A DNA stretch of 52,031 nucleotides from Azospirillum brasilense. Lineage in GTDB: Bacteria > Pseudomonadota > Alphaproteobacteria > Azospirillales > Azospirillaceae. The stretch spans positions 1 to 52,031 of the forward strand of contig NZ_QOKV01000032.1 in assembly GCF_008365405.1 (NCBI RefSeq), read 5' to 3'. Position 1 is the first letter of the stretch. The number at the start of each line of letters is the position of its first letter. A program made the translations under genes and the position numbers. Below the pieces are notes generated by a model that was not told where the DNA came from, searched no databases, and worked only from the letters and a program-made list of their open reading frames with translations. Of the stretch, positions 1-7,685 are shown one piece after another.

Positions 1-129
1 CCGCCTAGTACTTCCTCGTACTCTCTATTTTTATTTTTTAAGCGGGGTCACGCCCCATCAACTCCTACCCCTTTACGTTCGCCGAGCCCTAAAGTGGTAT
101 AAAAGAAAGGGGGTGCCCCCCCCAAGGCC
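1..129. other. Anomalous contig-end sequence
   Basis: The first ~115 bases are rich in A/T runs (for example around 27-41 and 97-110), unlike the GC-rich sequence that follows. The LivM-like protein loses all family resemblance when its frame enters this stretch. No gene, repeat or mobile-element end is recognisable. Most likely this is a low-quality or chimeric contig end; a real rearrangement junction is the alternative. Confidence 0.6.
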
Positions 130-762
130 CCCCGCCGCTCCGGCATAGACGGCGCTCAGCGCAAAGGCGGCCAGCCGCAGCCCGCCGACGTCCAGGCCCA
201 GCGTTCCCGCCGCCAGCGGATCGTCGCGCACCAGCGTCAGCGCCCGTCCCCAGCGCCCGCGCGCCAGCCTCCAGGCGAGCAGCCCGCCCAGCGCCACGAA
301 GCTCCAGACCACCGCCGCCAGCGGCAGGCCGCGCGGCACCGCCCAGCCGAATAGGACGATGCCCGGCACCCCCGGCAGGCCATTGGCGCCGCCGGTCAGG
401 CCGGGGCTGTTGACCGCCAGCAGATGGACGACCTGCGCGATGCCCAGAGTCGCCAGGGCGAAGTAATGGGATTCCAGCCGCAGCACCGGCAGCCCGACCA
501 GCAGGGCCAGAAACAGCGGCACCAGCAGCGACACCGGGAAGGTCGCCGCGAAGCCCCACCCCCACTGGCTGCCCAGGATGCCCGTCGCGTAGGCCCCGAT
601 CCCGAAGAAGGCGCCATGGGCCAGCGACAGCGCGCCGCCCAGCCCGAAGACGATCTGGAACCCGATGGCGGCCAGCGCGTACACCCCCGCCACGGTCAGC
701 ACGCGCAGCCCGTAGGGCGACGCATACAGCAGCGCGTACGCCAGCAAGGCCGCAAGCATCAT
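73..762 (-). CDS. Branched-chain-type ABC permease (LivM-like), truncated
   Basis: This is the second permease of the HAAT (branched-chain amino acid type) importer encoded upstream at 824-2870. It is a hydrophobic, multi-spanning inner-membrane protein with the LivM pattern: GFQIVFGLGGALSLAHGAFF near the N terminus, the SHYFALATLGIAQVV segment, then the cytoplasmic loop RGRWGRALTLVRDDPLAAGT. Similarity stops at about position 130, where the usual C-terminal third is replaced by an unrelated tail reaching a stop at 73. The real gene is therefore cut by the contig end or a junction. The start at 762 is chosen because a strong GGGGAGGGG lies just upstream; a second ATG follows at 759. The longer open frame to 897 only translates the intergenic repeat. 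The ATPase genes expected after livM are outside the window. The substrate is discussed under the riboswitch. Confidence 0.8.
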   Translation of the reverse strand: MMLAALLAYALLYASPYGLRVLTVAGVYALAAIGFQIVFGLGGALSLAHGAFFGIGAYATGILGSQWGWGFAATFPVSLLVPLFLALLVGLPVLRLESHYFALATLGIAQVVHLLAVNSPGLTGGANGLPGVPGIVLFGWAVPRGLPLAAVVWSFVALGGLLAWRLARGRWGRALTLVRDDPLAAGTLGLDVGGLRLAAFALSAVYAGAAGGLGGGTPFLLYHFRARRT

Positions 763-763
763 C

Positions 764-803
764 CCCTCCCCTGCGAAGCGGGGGAGGGTCAGGGTGGGGG
801 CAA
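764..803. repeat. GC-rich dispersed palindromic repeat, half copy (copy 1)
   Basis: The stretch holds CCCTGCGAAGCGGGGGAGGG followed by TCAGGGTGGGGGCAAAAG. The same block recurs at 13628-13738, 24666-24754 and 37683-37794, and related forms at 34131-34172 and 41362-41442. This copy carries only one arm. On the minus strand its GGGGAGGGG sits at the Shine-Dalgarno position of livM. Confidence 0.8.
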
Positions 804-823
804 AAGCCATTCTTTTCCGCAGC

Positions 824-1708
824 TTAAGCACGGCGCCGCGCCGCCTCGCCGAACAGCCCCTGCGGGCGGGCGACGAGGATGACCAGCAGCGTCGCATAAA
901 GCAGCCCCAGCGCCACCGGATAGGACAGCACCGACGACACCCCCACCTCGAACAGCGCGATCAGCAGCGCGCCGGCCACCGCGCCGGAGACGGAACCCCA
1001 GCCGCCGATGGTCACGGCGATGTAGGCTTTCAGGATCAGGTCGCCGCCCGCCGTGGGGGTGACGAAGTAGCGGTTGGCGAGCAGCAGCCCCGCCGCCCCG
1101 GCAAAGGCGGTGCCCAGCGCGAAGGTGACCAGGATCATCGCCGTCACCGGCACGCCGCAGGCCCGCGCCATCTCCGGGTCCTGGGCCGTGGCGCGCAGGC
1201 GGCGGCCGAGCTGGGTCCGCCCGAACAGCCACTGCTGCCCGGCGATCAGCAGAGCGGCAACGGCAATGATGGCCAGCGACTGCTCCGCCACCACCAGCCC
1301 GCCGAGGTCGAGCGTTCCCCCGCTCAGCAGCGGCGGGGCCGCCCGTGGTTCCGGCCCGAACAGGACGGAGGCGCCGTTCTGCAGGATGATCCCCGCCGCA
1401 ATGGTGCTGATGAAGACCGCCACCGGCGGGCGGCGGCGCAGCGGCAGATAGGCCGCAGCCGCCAGCACCAACCCCAGCCCGGCCATCAGCACCAGCACCA
1501 CCGGCAGCAGGAGCAGTCCGGGCAGCGGCAGATAGCCCGGCAGATGCGGCGCCAGCGCCACGCCGAGCAGCCCGCCGGCCATCACGAGGTCGCCCTGCGC
1601 GAAATTCACCGCCGCGGTGGCGTTCAGCACCAGCACGAAGCCCAGCGCGACCAGCGCATAGGCCGCGCCCAGGGACAGGCCGTTGACGAGAAGCTGCAGG
1701 GTGATCAA
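824..1708 (-). CDS. Branched-chain-type ABC permease (LivH-like)
   Basis: This is a 294-residue inner-membrane permease of the LivH family, the first of two HAAT permeases. It begins QLLVNGLSLGAAYALVALGF, followed by NFAQGDLVMAGGL, both hallmarks of LivH. The cytoplasmic EAA-like loop is GRRLRATAQDPEMARACGV, and the C terminus ends VARPQGLFGEAARRRA. The start is TTG at 1708; no in-frame ATG is available because the frame is closed by a stop at 1721. The gene begins 7 bases after the binding-protein stop, so the two are surely cotranscribed under the TPP riboswitch. A repeat copy of about 60 bases separates it from livM. The family is normally linked to amino acids, amides or urea; the riboswitch points instead to a thiamine-related solute. 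Confidence 0.9.
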   Translation of the reverse strand: MITLQLLVNGLSLGAAYALVALGFVLVLNATAAVNFAQGDLVMAGGLLGVALAPHLPGYLPLPGLLLLPVVLVLMAGLGLVLAAAAYLPLRRRPPVAVFISTIAAGIILQNGASVLFGPEPRAAPPLLSGGTLDLGGLVVAEQSLAIIAVAALLIAGQQWLFGRTQLGRRLRATAQDPEMARACGVPVTAMILVTFALGTAFAGAAGLLLANRYFVTPTAGGDLILKAYIAVTIGGWGSVSGAVAGALLIALFEVGVSSVLSYPVALGLLYATLLVILVARPQGLFGEAARRRA

Positions 1709-1715
1709 GGCTTGC

Positions 1716-2870
1716 TCACTTCACCATCCCGGTCACCACGCCGGTCAGGTTGTCGTACCGCTTGGCGATCGCCGGCACGCGCGAGGCGCCGTCGTAGCAG
1801 ACGATCACCGCGGAATGCGCCATGTTGCCCTTGCCGTCCGACTTGTAGGTCATGGCGAGCCCCTGGTGGGTCCCGCCGGACAGGGCCTTGCGCACCGCCT
1901 CGGCGCTGTCCGCGCCGCCCTGCACCGCCGCCAGCACCATGCGGATGCCGTCATACTGGCCGAGCGCGAAGGCGTCCGGCTCCGCGTTGAAGGCGGTGCG
2001 GTAGGCGGCGGTGAAGGCCTCCACCTCCGGGTTGCCGCCGGAGATCGGCGAGGCCGCCGTTTCGGCGCAGACGCCCTTCAGCTCGGCCGGTTCCAGAAGC
2101 GCCGCCGTGCTCGGCTGGTGCATGGCGGAGCCGGCGACGATCGGCACCGCCACCCCGTTGGCCGCCGCCTGCCGGATGAACAGGGCGGTCGGGCCGGAAT
2201 GCAGGTGCAGCACCAGCACGTCGGGCTTGGCGGCCAGCGCCTTGGTCAGGACCGGCAGCAGGTCCTTGGCGGCGGGGTCCACCCCCTCCTCGAACACCGG
2301 CTCGACGCCGAGCTTTTTGAAGGCCTGCTCCAGATGGGCCTTGCCGCTCTGCCCATAGGCCGTCGTCTGGTAGATCACCGCCGGGCGCTTCTTGCCCAAC
2401 TCCTCCGCCACGTAGCGGGCGTGGGCCTCCTTGGTCACGGCGTCGCCGGGGAAGAAGCGGAAGACCCAGGGGTTGCCCTGCTCGGTGATGCTCGCCGTGC
2501 CCGACACGGTGACCAGCGGAAGGCCGTAATCCTGAGCCAGCGGCAGCATCGCCAGCATCTGCGTGCCCAGCATGCTGGCCGCCACCGCCGTGACCTTGCC
2601 GCCCGCCGCGCGCTCCAGCGCCGTGACCGCGGCCTCCGGCGAGGTGCCGGTGTCGATCACCTCCGACCGCACCGCCACACCCGCGGGCGCGTCCTTCAGC
2701 GCCAGGACGGCGCCGTTGCGCTGGCTGGTGCCTTCCAGCGACAGGAAGCCGGTCAGCGGCACCAGCACGGGGACCGAGGCCTCGCCCGCCTGCGCCGCGC
2801 CGGGCAGGAGCGACGCCGAGAAAACCGCCGAAAAGGCCGTTGCCGAGAGGATGGAAAGGAAGCGCCGCAT
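1716..2870 (-). CDS. HAAT-type periplasmic binding protein, first gene behind a TPP riboswitch
   Basis: This is a 384-residue periplasmic binding protein of the Peripla_BP_6 (LivJ-like) family. It has a signal peptide of about 28 residues ending AAQA, then PVLVPLTGFLSLEGTSQRNG, the usual LivJ opening with ligand contacts in the SLEGTSQRNG turn. The second lobe includes KKRPAVIYQTTAYGQSG and PEVEAFTAAYRTAF. The start at 2870 follows AGGAGGAG at good spacing; the longer open frame upstream only translates the riboswitch. It is the first gene of the operon with livH and livM. Known THI-box importers (ThiBPQ, ThiXYZ, YkoEDC) use other binding-protein families, so ligand assignment to thiamine, its pyrimidine or thiazole moiety, or a breakdown product is an inference from regulation alone. 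Confidence 0.88.
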   Translation of the reverse strand: MRRFLSILSATAFSAVFSASLLPGAAQAGEASVPVLVPLTGFLSLEGTSQRNGAVLALKDAPAGVAVRSEVIDTGTSPEAAVTALERAAGGKVTAVAASMLGTQMLAMLPLAQDYGLPLVTVSGTASITEQGNPWVFRFFPGDAVTKEAHARYVAEELGKKRPAVIYQTTAYGQSGKAHLEQAFKKLGVEPVFEEGVDPAAKDLLPVLTKALAAKPDVLVLHLHSGPTALFIRQAAANGVAVPIVAGSAMHQPSTAALLEPAELKGVCAETAASPISGGNPEVEAFTAAYRTAFNAEPDAFALGQYDGIRMVLAAVQGGADSAEAVRKALSGGTHQGLAMTYKSDGKGNMAHSAVIVCYDGASRVPAIAKRYDNLTGVVTGMVK

Positions 2871-2878
2871 GAATGTGT

Positions 2879-2917
2879 CTCCTCCTGCCCGGCGAAGAAC
2901 CGCGCGAGGACGAGGAG
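2879..2917 (-). promoter_or_regulatory. Shine-Dalgarno and candidate SD-sequestering helix
   Basis: The binding-protein SD (GAGGAG on the minus strand, 2884 to 2879) can pair with CTCCTC (2917 to 2912), leaving a loop of about 27 bases. The pair lies between the TPP aptamer and the start codon at 2870. This suggests translational control: with ligand bound, the CTCCTC strand is free to mask the SD. The pairing is visible; the mechanism is inferred. Confidence 0.5.
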
Positions 2918-2945
2918 GCCAGGGGTGTAGCGGCGGCACAGCCTC

Positions 2946-3034
2946 GAACGCTTGGCTCCCTTCGCTGGCATGACCCAGATCAGGTTCGATGGGTGTGGTC
3001 TCAGCCCGCCTTGCGGCAGGCACCCCAGCCGTTC
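2946..3034 (-). promoter_or_regulatory. TPP (THI-box) riboswitch
   Basis: Read on the minus strand, the sequence contains the thi-box core in order: GGGGTGCC, CTGAGA, ACCC, then GAACCTGATCTGGGT, and ATGCCAGCGAAGGGA. The small P3 hairpin is CTGCCGCAAGGCGG. An extended P1 stem is possible between GAACG at 3034-3030 and CGTTC at 2950-2946. The aptamer ends 76 bases before the start codon of the HAAT binding protein. TPP riboswitches repress thiamine synthesis and uptake genes when thiamine pyrophosphate is plentiful. Confidence 0.96.
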
Positions 3035-3198
3035 GTGTGCACAGTGTGAGCCCGGCGCCCGGCTGTCAAGCGGCGGCCTGGCGCCTTTTCACAATTTCGC
3101 AACGCAACAGACACCGCAGAGTCGCGCTTCCCGTGGTTCCTTCCGCCGCTCCCGGCCCGCTCCGGACCGTCGCCCCAACCGGAAAGTCGTCACGAAGG

Positions 3199-3576
3199 AT
3201 GCGGCCCACCCCGTCGCACAGCACCATCACCCTGCACCCCTTCGCCACGGCGCCGGGCCGATGCGGGCTGCGCGCCGTCCTGTCGGGGCGGGTCGACCAC
3301 GCCGCCCTGCCCAGCCTGACGCCCCTGCTCCGCCGCGTCGCGGACGCGCCGGCGCTGACCGTGCGTGTCGATCTGGGGCGGGTGGACTTCCTCGATTCCT
3401 GCGGCATCGGCATTCTGCTGGCGCTCCGCAACGCGGTGCTCGACCGCGGCGGCACCATCGCCTTCGTGAATCACCCGCCGCGGATCCGGCGCGTGCTGGA
3501 ACGCAGCCGGATCATCGCCCTGACGGTCTCTCCGCTCGCCATCGACGACGGGGTGGCGCTTCCCGCCGCCGCCTGA
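3199..3576 (+). CDS. STAS-domain (anti-sigma-factor-antagonist-like) protein
   Basis: This is a 125-residue soluble protein made almost entirely of one STAS domain. The core is LRAVLSGRVDHAALPSLTPL, then TVRVDLGRVDFLDSCGIGIL, where the DSCGIG turn holds the serine that is phosphorylated in SpoIIAA-like antagonists. The end, GGTIAFVNHPPRIRRVLERS, is the usual last helix. Such proteins bind anti-sigma kinases or act in multi-protein sensing complexes. No kinase or phosphatase partner gene is adjacent, so the partner is unknown. The ATG at 3199 begins just before the conserved fold; the nearby GAAGG abuts it unusually closely, so the exact start is uncertain. Confidence 0.75.
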   Translation: MRPTPSHSTITLHPFATAPGRCGLRAVLSGRVDHAALPSLTPLLRRVADAPALTVRVDLGRVDFLDSCGIGILLALRNAVLDRGGTIAFVNHPPRIRRVLERSRIIALTVSPLAIDDGVALPAAA

Positions 3577-3580
3577 CCCG

Positions 3581-4474
3581 TCAGTCGCCGCGGCGCAGCG
3601 TTTCCCGATAGAGGATGTAGAGCCCGCTGGCGATGATGATCCCCGCCCCGGCCAGCACGGTGGGGGTCGGTACGTCGCCGAAGACCAGGAAGCCGAGCAG
3701 GGTCGCCCAGATCATCCCCGTGTATTCGAAGGGCGCCACCACCGCGGCGCGGCCCAGGCGGAAGGCCTGGGTCATCAGCACCTGCGCCGCCCCGCCCAGC
3801 GTGCCGACCAGAAGCATCAGCCCGAGGTCGAACCCGCCCGGCTGCACCCAGTCGGGGATCGCCGCCACGCCGCTCACCACCGTGGTGGTCAGCAGCAGAT
3901 AGACGACGATGGCCGTGTTGCTCTCCGTCCGCGACAGGCCGCGCACCGCGATCATCGCCAGCGCGTAGAAGAAGGCCGCGGCCACGCCGACGAAAATCGG
4001 CAGGAGCGGCGCGTCGGCCTCGGGGCGGGCCATCACCACCACGCCGCCGAAGCCGACCAGCACCGCCGCCCAGCGCCGCCAGCCCACCGGCTCGCCGAGC
4101 AGCGGCATCGACAGCGCCGTGATGAACAGCGGCCCGGCGAAGCTCAGCACATAGACCTCGGCCAGCGGCAGATGCTTGAAGGCGTAGAAGAAGCAGCCCA
4201 TCGACAGCAGCCCGGCCAGCGAGCGGAAGACGTGGGCGAAGGGCCGCCGCGTGCGCATCCCGGCCCAGCCGCCACGCGCCACCGAAATGCCGCCGACCAG
4301 GACCAGCGCCACCACCGACCGCGCGAACATGAGCTGCGCCACCGGATAGCCGCCGCTCAGATATTTGATGAGCGTGTCCATGCCCGCGAACAGGAAGATG
4401 GCCAACACGAAGCAGCCGATGGCGCGGCGTGTGTCATCGCTGTCAACGGCGGGAAGAGCGGCGGCTTGGGTCAT
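3581..4474 (-). CDS. DMT-superfamily (EamA) transporter
   Basis: This is a ten-helix inner-membrane protein of about 297 residues, built from two EamA repeats. Visible features include CFVLAIFLFAGMDTLIKYLS (first helix), AGLLSMGCFFYAFKHLPLAE and VYVLSFAGPLFITALSMPLL (the LPLAE...PLF signature of the S-adenosylmethionine/RhaT-like EamA group). The second repeat contains AAQVLMTQAFRLGRAAVVAP and APFEYTGMIW. It probably exports a metabolite; the substrate cannot be read from sequence. The ATG at 4474 is preferred over one 45 bases upstream because the family begins close to the first helix. Neither has a strong SD. It is convergent with the STAS gene (4-base gap) and divergent from the FAD enzyme gene. 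Confidence 0.8.
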   Translation of the reverse strand: MTQAAALPAVDSDDTRRAIGCFVLAIFLFAGMDTLIKYLSGGYPVAQLMFARSVVALVLVGGISVARGGWAGMRTRRPFAHVFRSLAGLLSMGCFFYAFKHLPLAEVYVLSFAGPLFITALSMPLLGEPVGWRRWAAVLVGFGGVVVMARPEADAPLLPIFVGVAAAFFYALAMIAVRGLSRTESNTAIVVYLLLTTTVVSGVAAIPDWVQPGGFDLGLMLLVGTLGGAAQVLMTQAFRLGRAAVVAPFEYTGMIWATLLGFLVFGDVPTPTVLAGAGIIIASGLYILYRETLRRGD

Positions 4475-4687
4475 GATTGCACAGTATCTGAGCAACCATG
4501 ATGCTGCCCAATGCCGCAACCGCAGGTCTGGCCCGCGCGGCGCCGCTCGGAGGGGTGCCGGCGTTTCACGCTTCGTGAATCGACGGGCGGGCGTTTGGCG
4601 AAGCGACCCCGGCCTTTCGCGGATCGGCGCTGGTCCCGTCCGGTGCCTTGGACAGTCTGGCGGGCGTCACCACCGCAAAGGTCCGCC

Positions 4688-6316
4688 ATGCCGACCGTAG
4701 CCTCGCTCACCGCCACACTCGCCACCAAGGTGAAAGCCGCCGCCTGCCGTTTCCTGCCGGAGCGGGTCATTGCCCCGATCCTTGCCCGCCGTCTGGCCGA
4801 GCGGGAGCCCCACCCCTGGCTCGTGCCCGTCGTCCTCGGACAAAAGGACGGTGTCGTCGTCGTGGGCGCCGGCATCGGCGGACTGACCGCGGCGGCCCTG
4901 CTGGCGGAGGCCGGGGTCCGCGTCACCGTCCTGGAGGCGCATGACCGTCCGGGCGGCTATTGCTCCTCCTGGGACCGCAAAGTGCATCTGCGCGACGGGA
5001 CGGTGGGGCGTTTCACCTTTGACGCCGGGGTGCACGACATCAGCGGCACCCGTCCGGACGGTCCGGTCGGGCATCTGCTGCGCATGGTCGGCGTGGCGGA
5101 CCGCCTGCGCTGGCACCCGGTGAACCGCGCCATCGTCCGGGACGGCGCCCTTGAGCCGCTGCCCAGCGACGCTGAGGGGCTCACCGCCCTGATCGCGCGG
5201 GAGCATCCCGGCAGCGCCGCCGGGGCCGCCGCCTTCCTGGAGGAGATGCGCGGGGTTTACCGAGACCTCTACCGCGGCTGCGCCGAGACCGGCCTCCCCC
5301 ACATCCCGCGCGACGTCGCGGCCATGCGCGCCTACCCGCTGGAATGCCCGCAGGCCTTCCGCTGGCAGGACCGCGGCTTCCTGGAGATGCTGGAGCATTT
5401 CGTGCCCGACGCCGGAGCCCGCGTCCTGCTGTCCAGCCTGACCGGCTATCTGTCTGACCGGCCGGAGCGGCTGGGCGCGACCCAAATGGCCCCGATCTTC
5501 GGCTATTTCTTCGACGGCGGCGCCTATCCGGAAGGCGGATCGCAGCGGCTGGCCGACGCGCTGGTCGAGGCGATCCGCGCCAAGGGCGGCGAGGTCCGCC
5601 TGCGCACGCCGGTCCGCCGCATCCTGGTCGAGGATGGGCGGGCGGCCGGCATCGAGACCATGGACGGCGAGCGCATCGCCGCCACCGCGGTGATCTCCAA
5701 CGCCGACGCCCGGCGGACCCTGCTGGAGCTGGTGGGGGAGGAGCATCTGCCCGCCGGCTGCGCCAACCAATACCGGGCGCTGCGCCCCACGACCTCCGCC
5801 TTCCTGGTCACGCTGGCGCTGGACATCCGCCCGGACCTGCCGGCGATGACCTTTCTGAAGGATGCCGGGATGGTGCTGGCCCTGCCGTCGGCCCACGACG
5901 CCACCCTGGCGCCGCCGGGCTGCGCCTCGCTGACGTTGATGCGGCTGGACCCGGCGGGAGGAAGTCCCTGGGACCGCTCCGCCCCCGGCTACCGCGCGCG
6001 CAAGGCGCGGGAGGGTGACGCGATGATCGCCGCCGCCGCGGCCGTGATCCCGGATCTGGAGCGCCACATCCTGCACCGGCAGGAGGCCAGCGCCGCCACC
6101 TTCGCCCGCTACGCGCTCACGACGGACGGGGCGATCTACGGCACCGATCCGGCGCTGCCCGCCAAGTCGCCGGTACCCGGCCTGCTGCTGGCCGGCGGCG
6201 GGGTCTTCCCCGGTCCGGGGGTGGAGGCCTGCGTCATCTCGGGCCGCCTTGCCGCGGAGGCTCTGGTGGGGCCGGTGCGAGCGCGGCAGGCCGAGGGCGG
6301 ACGCCGCGCCGCGTGA
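4688..6316 (+). CDS. Phytoene desaturase-like FAD-dependent oxidoreductase
   Basis: This is a 542-residue flavoprotein of the COG1233 group (phytoene dehydrogenase, carotenoid isomerase and all-trans-retinol saturase relatives). After a ~50-residue N-terminal extension comes the FAD Rossmann motif GAGIGGLTAAALLAEAGVRV with VLEAHDRPGGY (acidic residue for the ribose). The middle has FGYFFDGGAYPEGGSQRLAD, the conserved PxGG segment, then AVISNADARRTLLELVGEE. The C-terminal FAD contact is LLLAGGGVFPGPGVEACVIS. No carotenoid gene lies nearby, so the substrate is unknown. The ATG at 4688 is preceded by AAAGG; the longer frame upstream to 4511 has a different, basic composition and no family features. 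Confidence 0.82.
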   Translation: MPTVASLTATLATKVKAAACRFLPERVIAPILARRLAEREPHPWLVPVVLGQKDGVVVVGAGIGGLTAAALLAEAGVRVTVLEAHDRPGGYCSSWDRKVHLRDGTVGRFTFDAGVHDISGTRPDGPVGHLLRMVGVADRLRWHPVNRAIVRDGALEPLPSDAEGLTALIAREHPGSAAGAAAFLEEMRGVYRDLYRGCAETGLPHIPRDVAAMRAYPLECPQAFRWQDRGFLEMLEHFVPDAGARVLLSSLTGYLSDRPERLGATQMAPIFGYFFDGGAYPEGGSQRLADALVEAIRAKGGEVRLRTPVRRILVEDGRAAGIETMDGERIAATAVISNADARRTLLELVGEEHLPAGCANQYRALRPTTSAFLVTLALDIRPDLPAMTFLKDAGMVLALPSAHDATLAPPGCASLTLMRLDPAGGSPWDRSAPGYRARKAREGDAMIAAAAAVIPDLERHILHRQEASAATFARYALTTDGAIYGTDPALPAKSPVPGLLLAGGGVFPGPGVEACVISGRLAAEALVGPVRARQAEGGRRAA

Positions 6317-6325
6317 AGCCGCCTC

Positions 6326-7648
6326 CTACAGCCGGATGCGGTCGGCGATCAGCGGCCCGGCTGGCGGAGCGCTGTCGGCCACGGTGAAGGCGCGGCGGAG
6401 CAGCGCCGCCGCGTCCTCCGCCTGCGCCGCGCTGCGGGCGTGGATGACAGCGAGCGGGCGCCCGGACGGTCCCACCGAAGCGCCCAGCCCGGCGACGTCG
6501 GCCAGCCCGACAGCGAAGTCGATGGGATCGGTCGTCTTGGTCCGCCCACCGCCCAGGGCGACCACGGCGATGCCGACCGCCCGCACGTCAATGGCCGCCA
6601 CCACGCCCGCCCGCTCGGCGAAGACCGGCTGGACGACGGGAGCGGCGTCCAGATAGCGGTCCGGCGCGTCCAGCAGGTCCGCCGGGCCGCCCAGCGCGTG
6701 GACCATGCGGGCGAAGCGCTCGGCGGCCTGCCCGCTCGCCATCGCCTGGTCGAAGCGGGCGCGGCCGGCGGCGGCGTCGGGGACCAGACCGGCCAGCATC
6801 AGCAGTTCGGCGGCCTGGGCGGCGGTGACCTCGTAGAGCCGGGAGTCGGCCGTGCCGCCGCGCAGGATGTCGATGCACTCCCGCATCTCCAACGCGTTGC
6901 CGGCGGTCAGGCCCAGCACCTCGTTCATGTCGGTCAGCAGCGCGACGGTGGGCAGCCCGGCGCCCTCGGCCACGGTGACAAGGCTGTCGGCCAGCTCCCG
7001 CGCCTTGGCGATGTCGGGCAGGAAGGCGCCGGAGCCGAACTTCACGTCCATCACCAGCGCGTCCAGCCCGGCCGCCAGCTTCTTCGACAGGATCGAGGAG
7101 GTCAGCAGGTCGATGGTCTCCACCGTCGCCGTCACGTCGCGGATGGCGTAGAGGCGGCGGTCGGCGGGGGCGATGTCGTCGGTGGCCCCGATCACCGCGC
7201 AGCCGACCTCCTTCACCACCCGCTCCAGCGTCGCCCGGTCGGGCTTGGCGCGGTAGCCGGGGATGCTCTCGAACTTGTCCAGCGTGCCGCCGGTGTGACC
7301 CAGCCCGCGCCCCGACACCATCGGCACGAAGCCGCCGCAGGCGGCCAGCGCCGGGGCGAGGATCAGGCTGACCTTGTCGCCGACGCCGCCGGTCGAATGC
7401 TTGTCGACCACCGGACCGGGCAGGTCGAGATGGTCCCAGCGCATCACCGTACCGGAGTCCCGCATGGCCAGCGTCAGGGCCACCCGCTCCTCCAGCGTCA
7501 TGCCGCGGAAGAAGACGGCCATGGCGAAGGCCGCCGCCTGCCCTTCGCTGACGGAGCCGTCGGTGATGCCGCGCACGAAGGCGCCGATCTCCGCCGCGTC
7601 CAGGCGTGCGCCGTCGCGCTTCTTGCGAATCAGTTCCTGGGGAAGCAT
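6326..7648 (-). CDS. deoA: Thymidine phosphorylase
   Basis: DeoA splits thymidine or deoxyuridine with phosphate into the free base and 2-deoxyribose-1-phosphate. The product is 440 residues, the same length as the E. coli enzyme. It opens MLPQELIRKKRDGARLDAAE, the three-helix domain, and has the phosphate-binding motif DKHSTGGVGDK followed by the GRGLGHTGGTLDKFES segment typical of the family. AGNALEMRECID (the usual AGN-E) and the C-terminal lyase-like domain are also present. The start at 7648 fits family length; the 103 extra upstream codons lie inside deoC in another frame. It is the last gene of the nucleoside operon, 37 bases after deoC. Confidence 0.95.
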   Translation of the reverse strand: MLPQELIRKKRDGARLDAAEIGAFVRGITDGSVSEGQAAAFAMAVFFRGMTLEERVALTLAMRDSGTVMRWDHLDLPGPVVDKHSTGGVGDKVSLILAPALAACGGFVPMVSGRGLGHTGGTLDKFESIPGYRAKPDRATLERVVKEVGCAVIGATDDIAPADRRLYAIRDVTATVETIDLLTSSILSKKLAAGLDALVMDVKFGSGAFLPDIAKARELADSLVTVAEGAGLPTVALLTDMNEVLGLTAGNALEMRECIDILRGGTADSRLYEVTAAQAAELLMLAGLVPDAAAGRARFDQAMASGQAAERFARMVHALGGPADLLDAPDRYLDAAPVVQPVFAERAGVVAAIDVRAVGIAVVALGGGRTKTTDPIDFAVGLADVAGLGASVGPSGRPLAVIHARSAAQAEDAAALLRRAFTVADSAPPAGPLIADRIRL

Positions 7649-7685
7649 CCGTGCGTCCGTTCCGTGGTCTGGTCTGTCGCGCGGA

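Noticed and set aside
4667..6076. Long open frame antisense to the FAD oxidoreductase gene
   Set aside because: It is Gln/Arg/Gly-rich, has no domain signature and mirrors the real gene's codons; a typical high-GC shadow.
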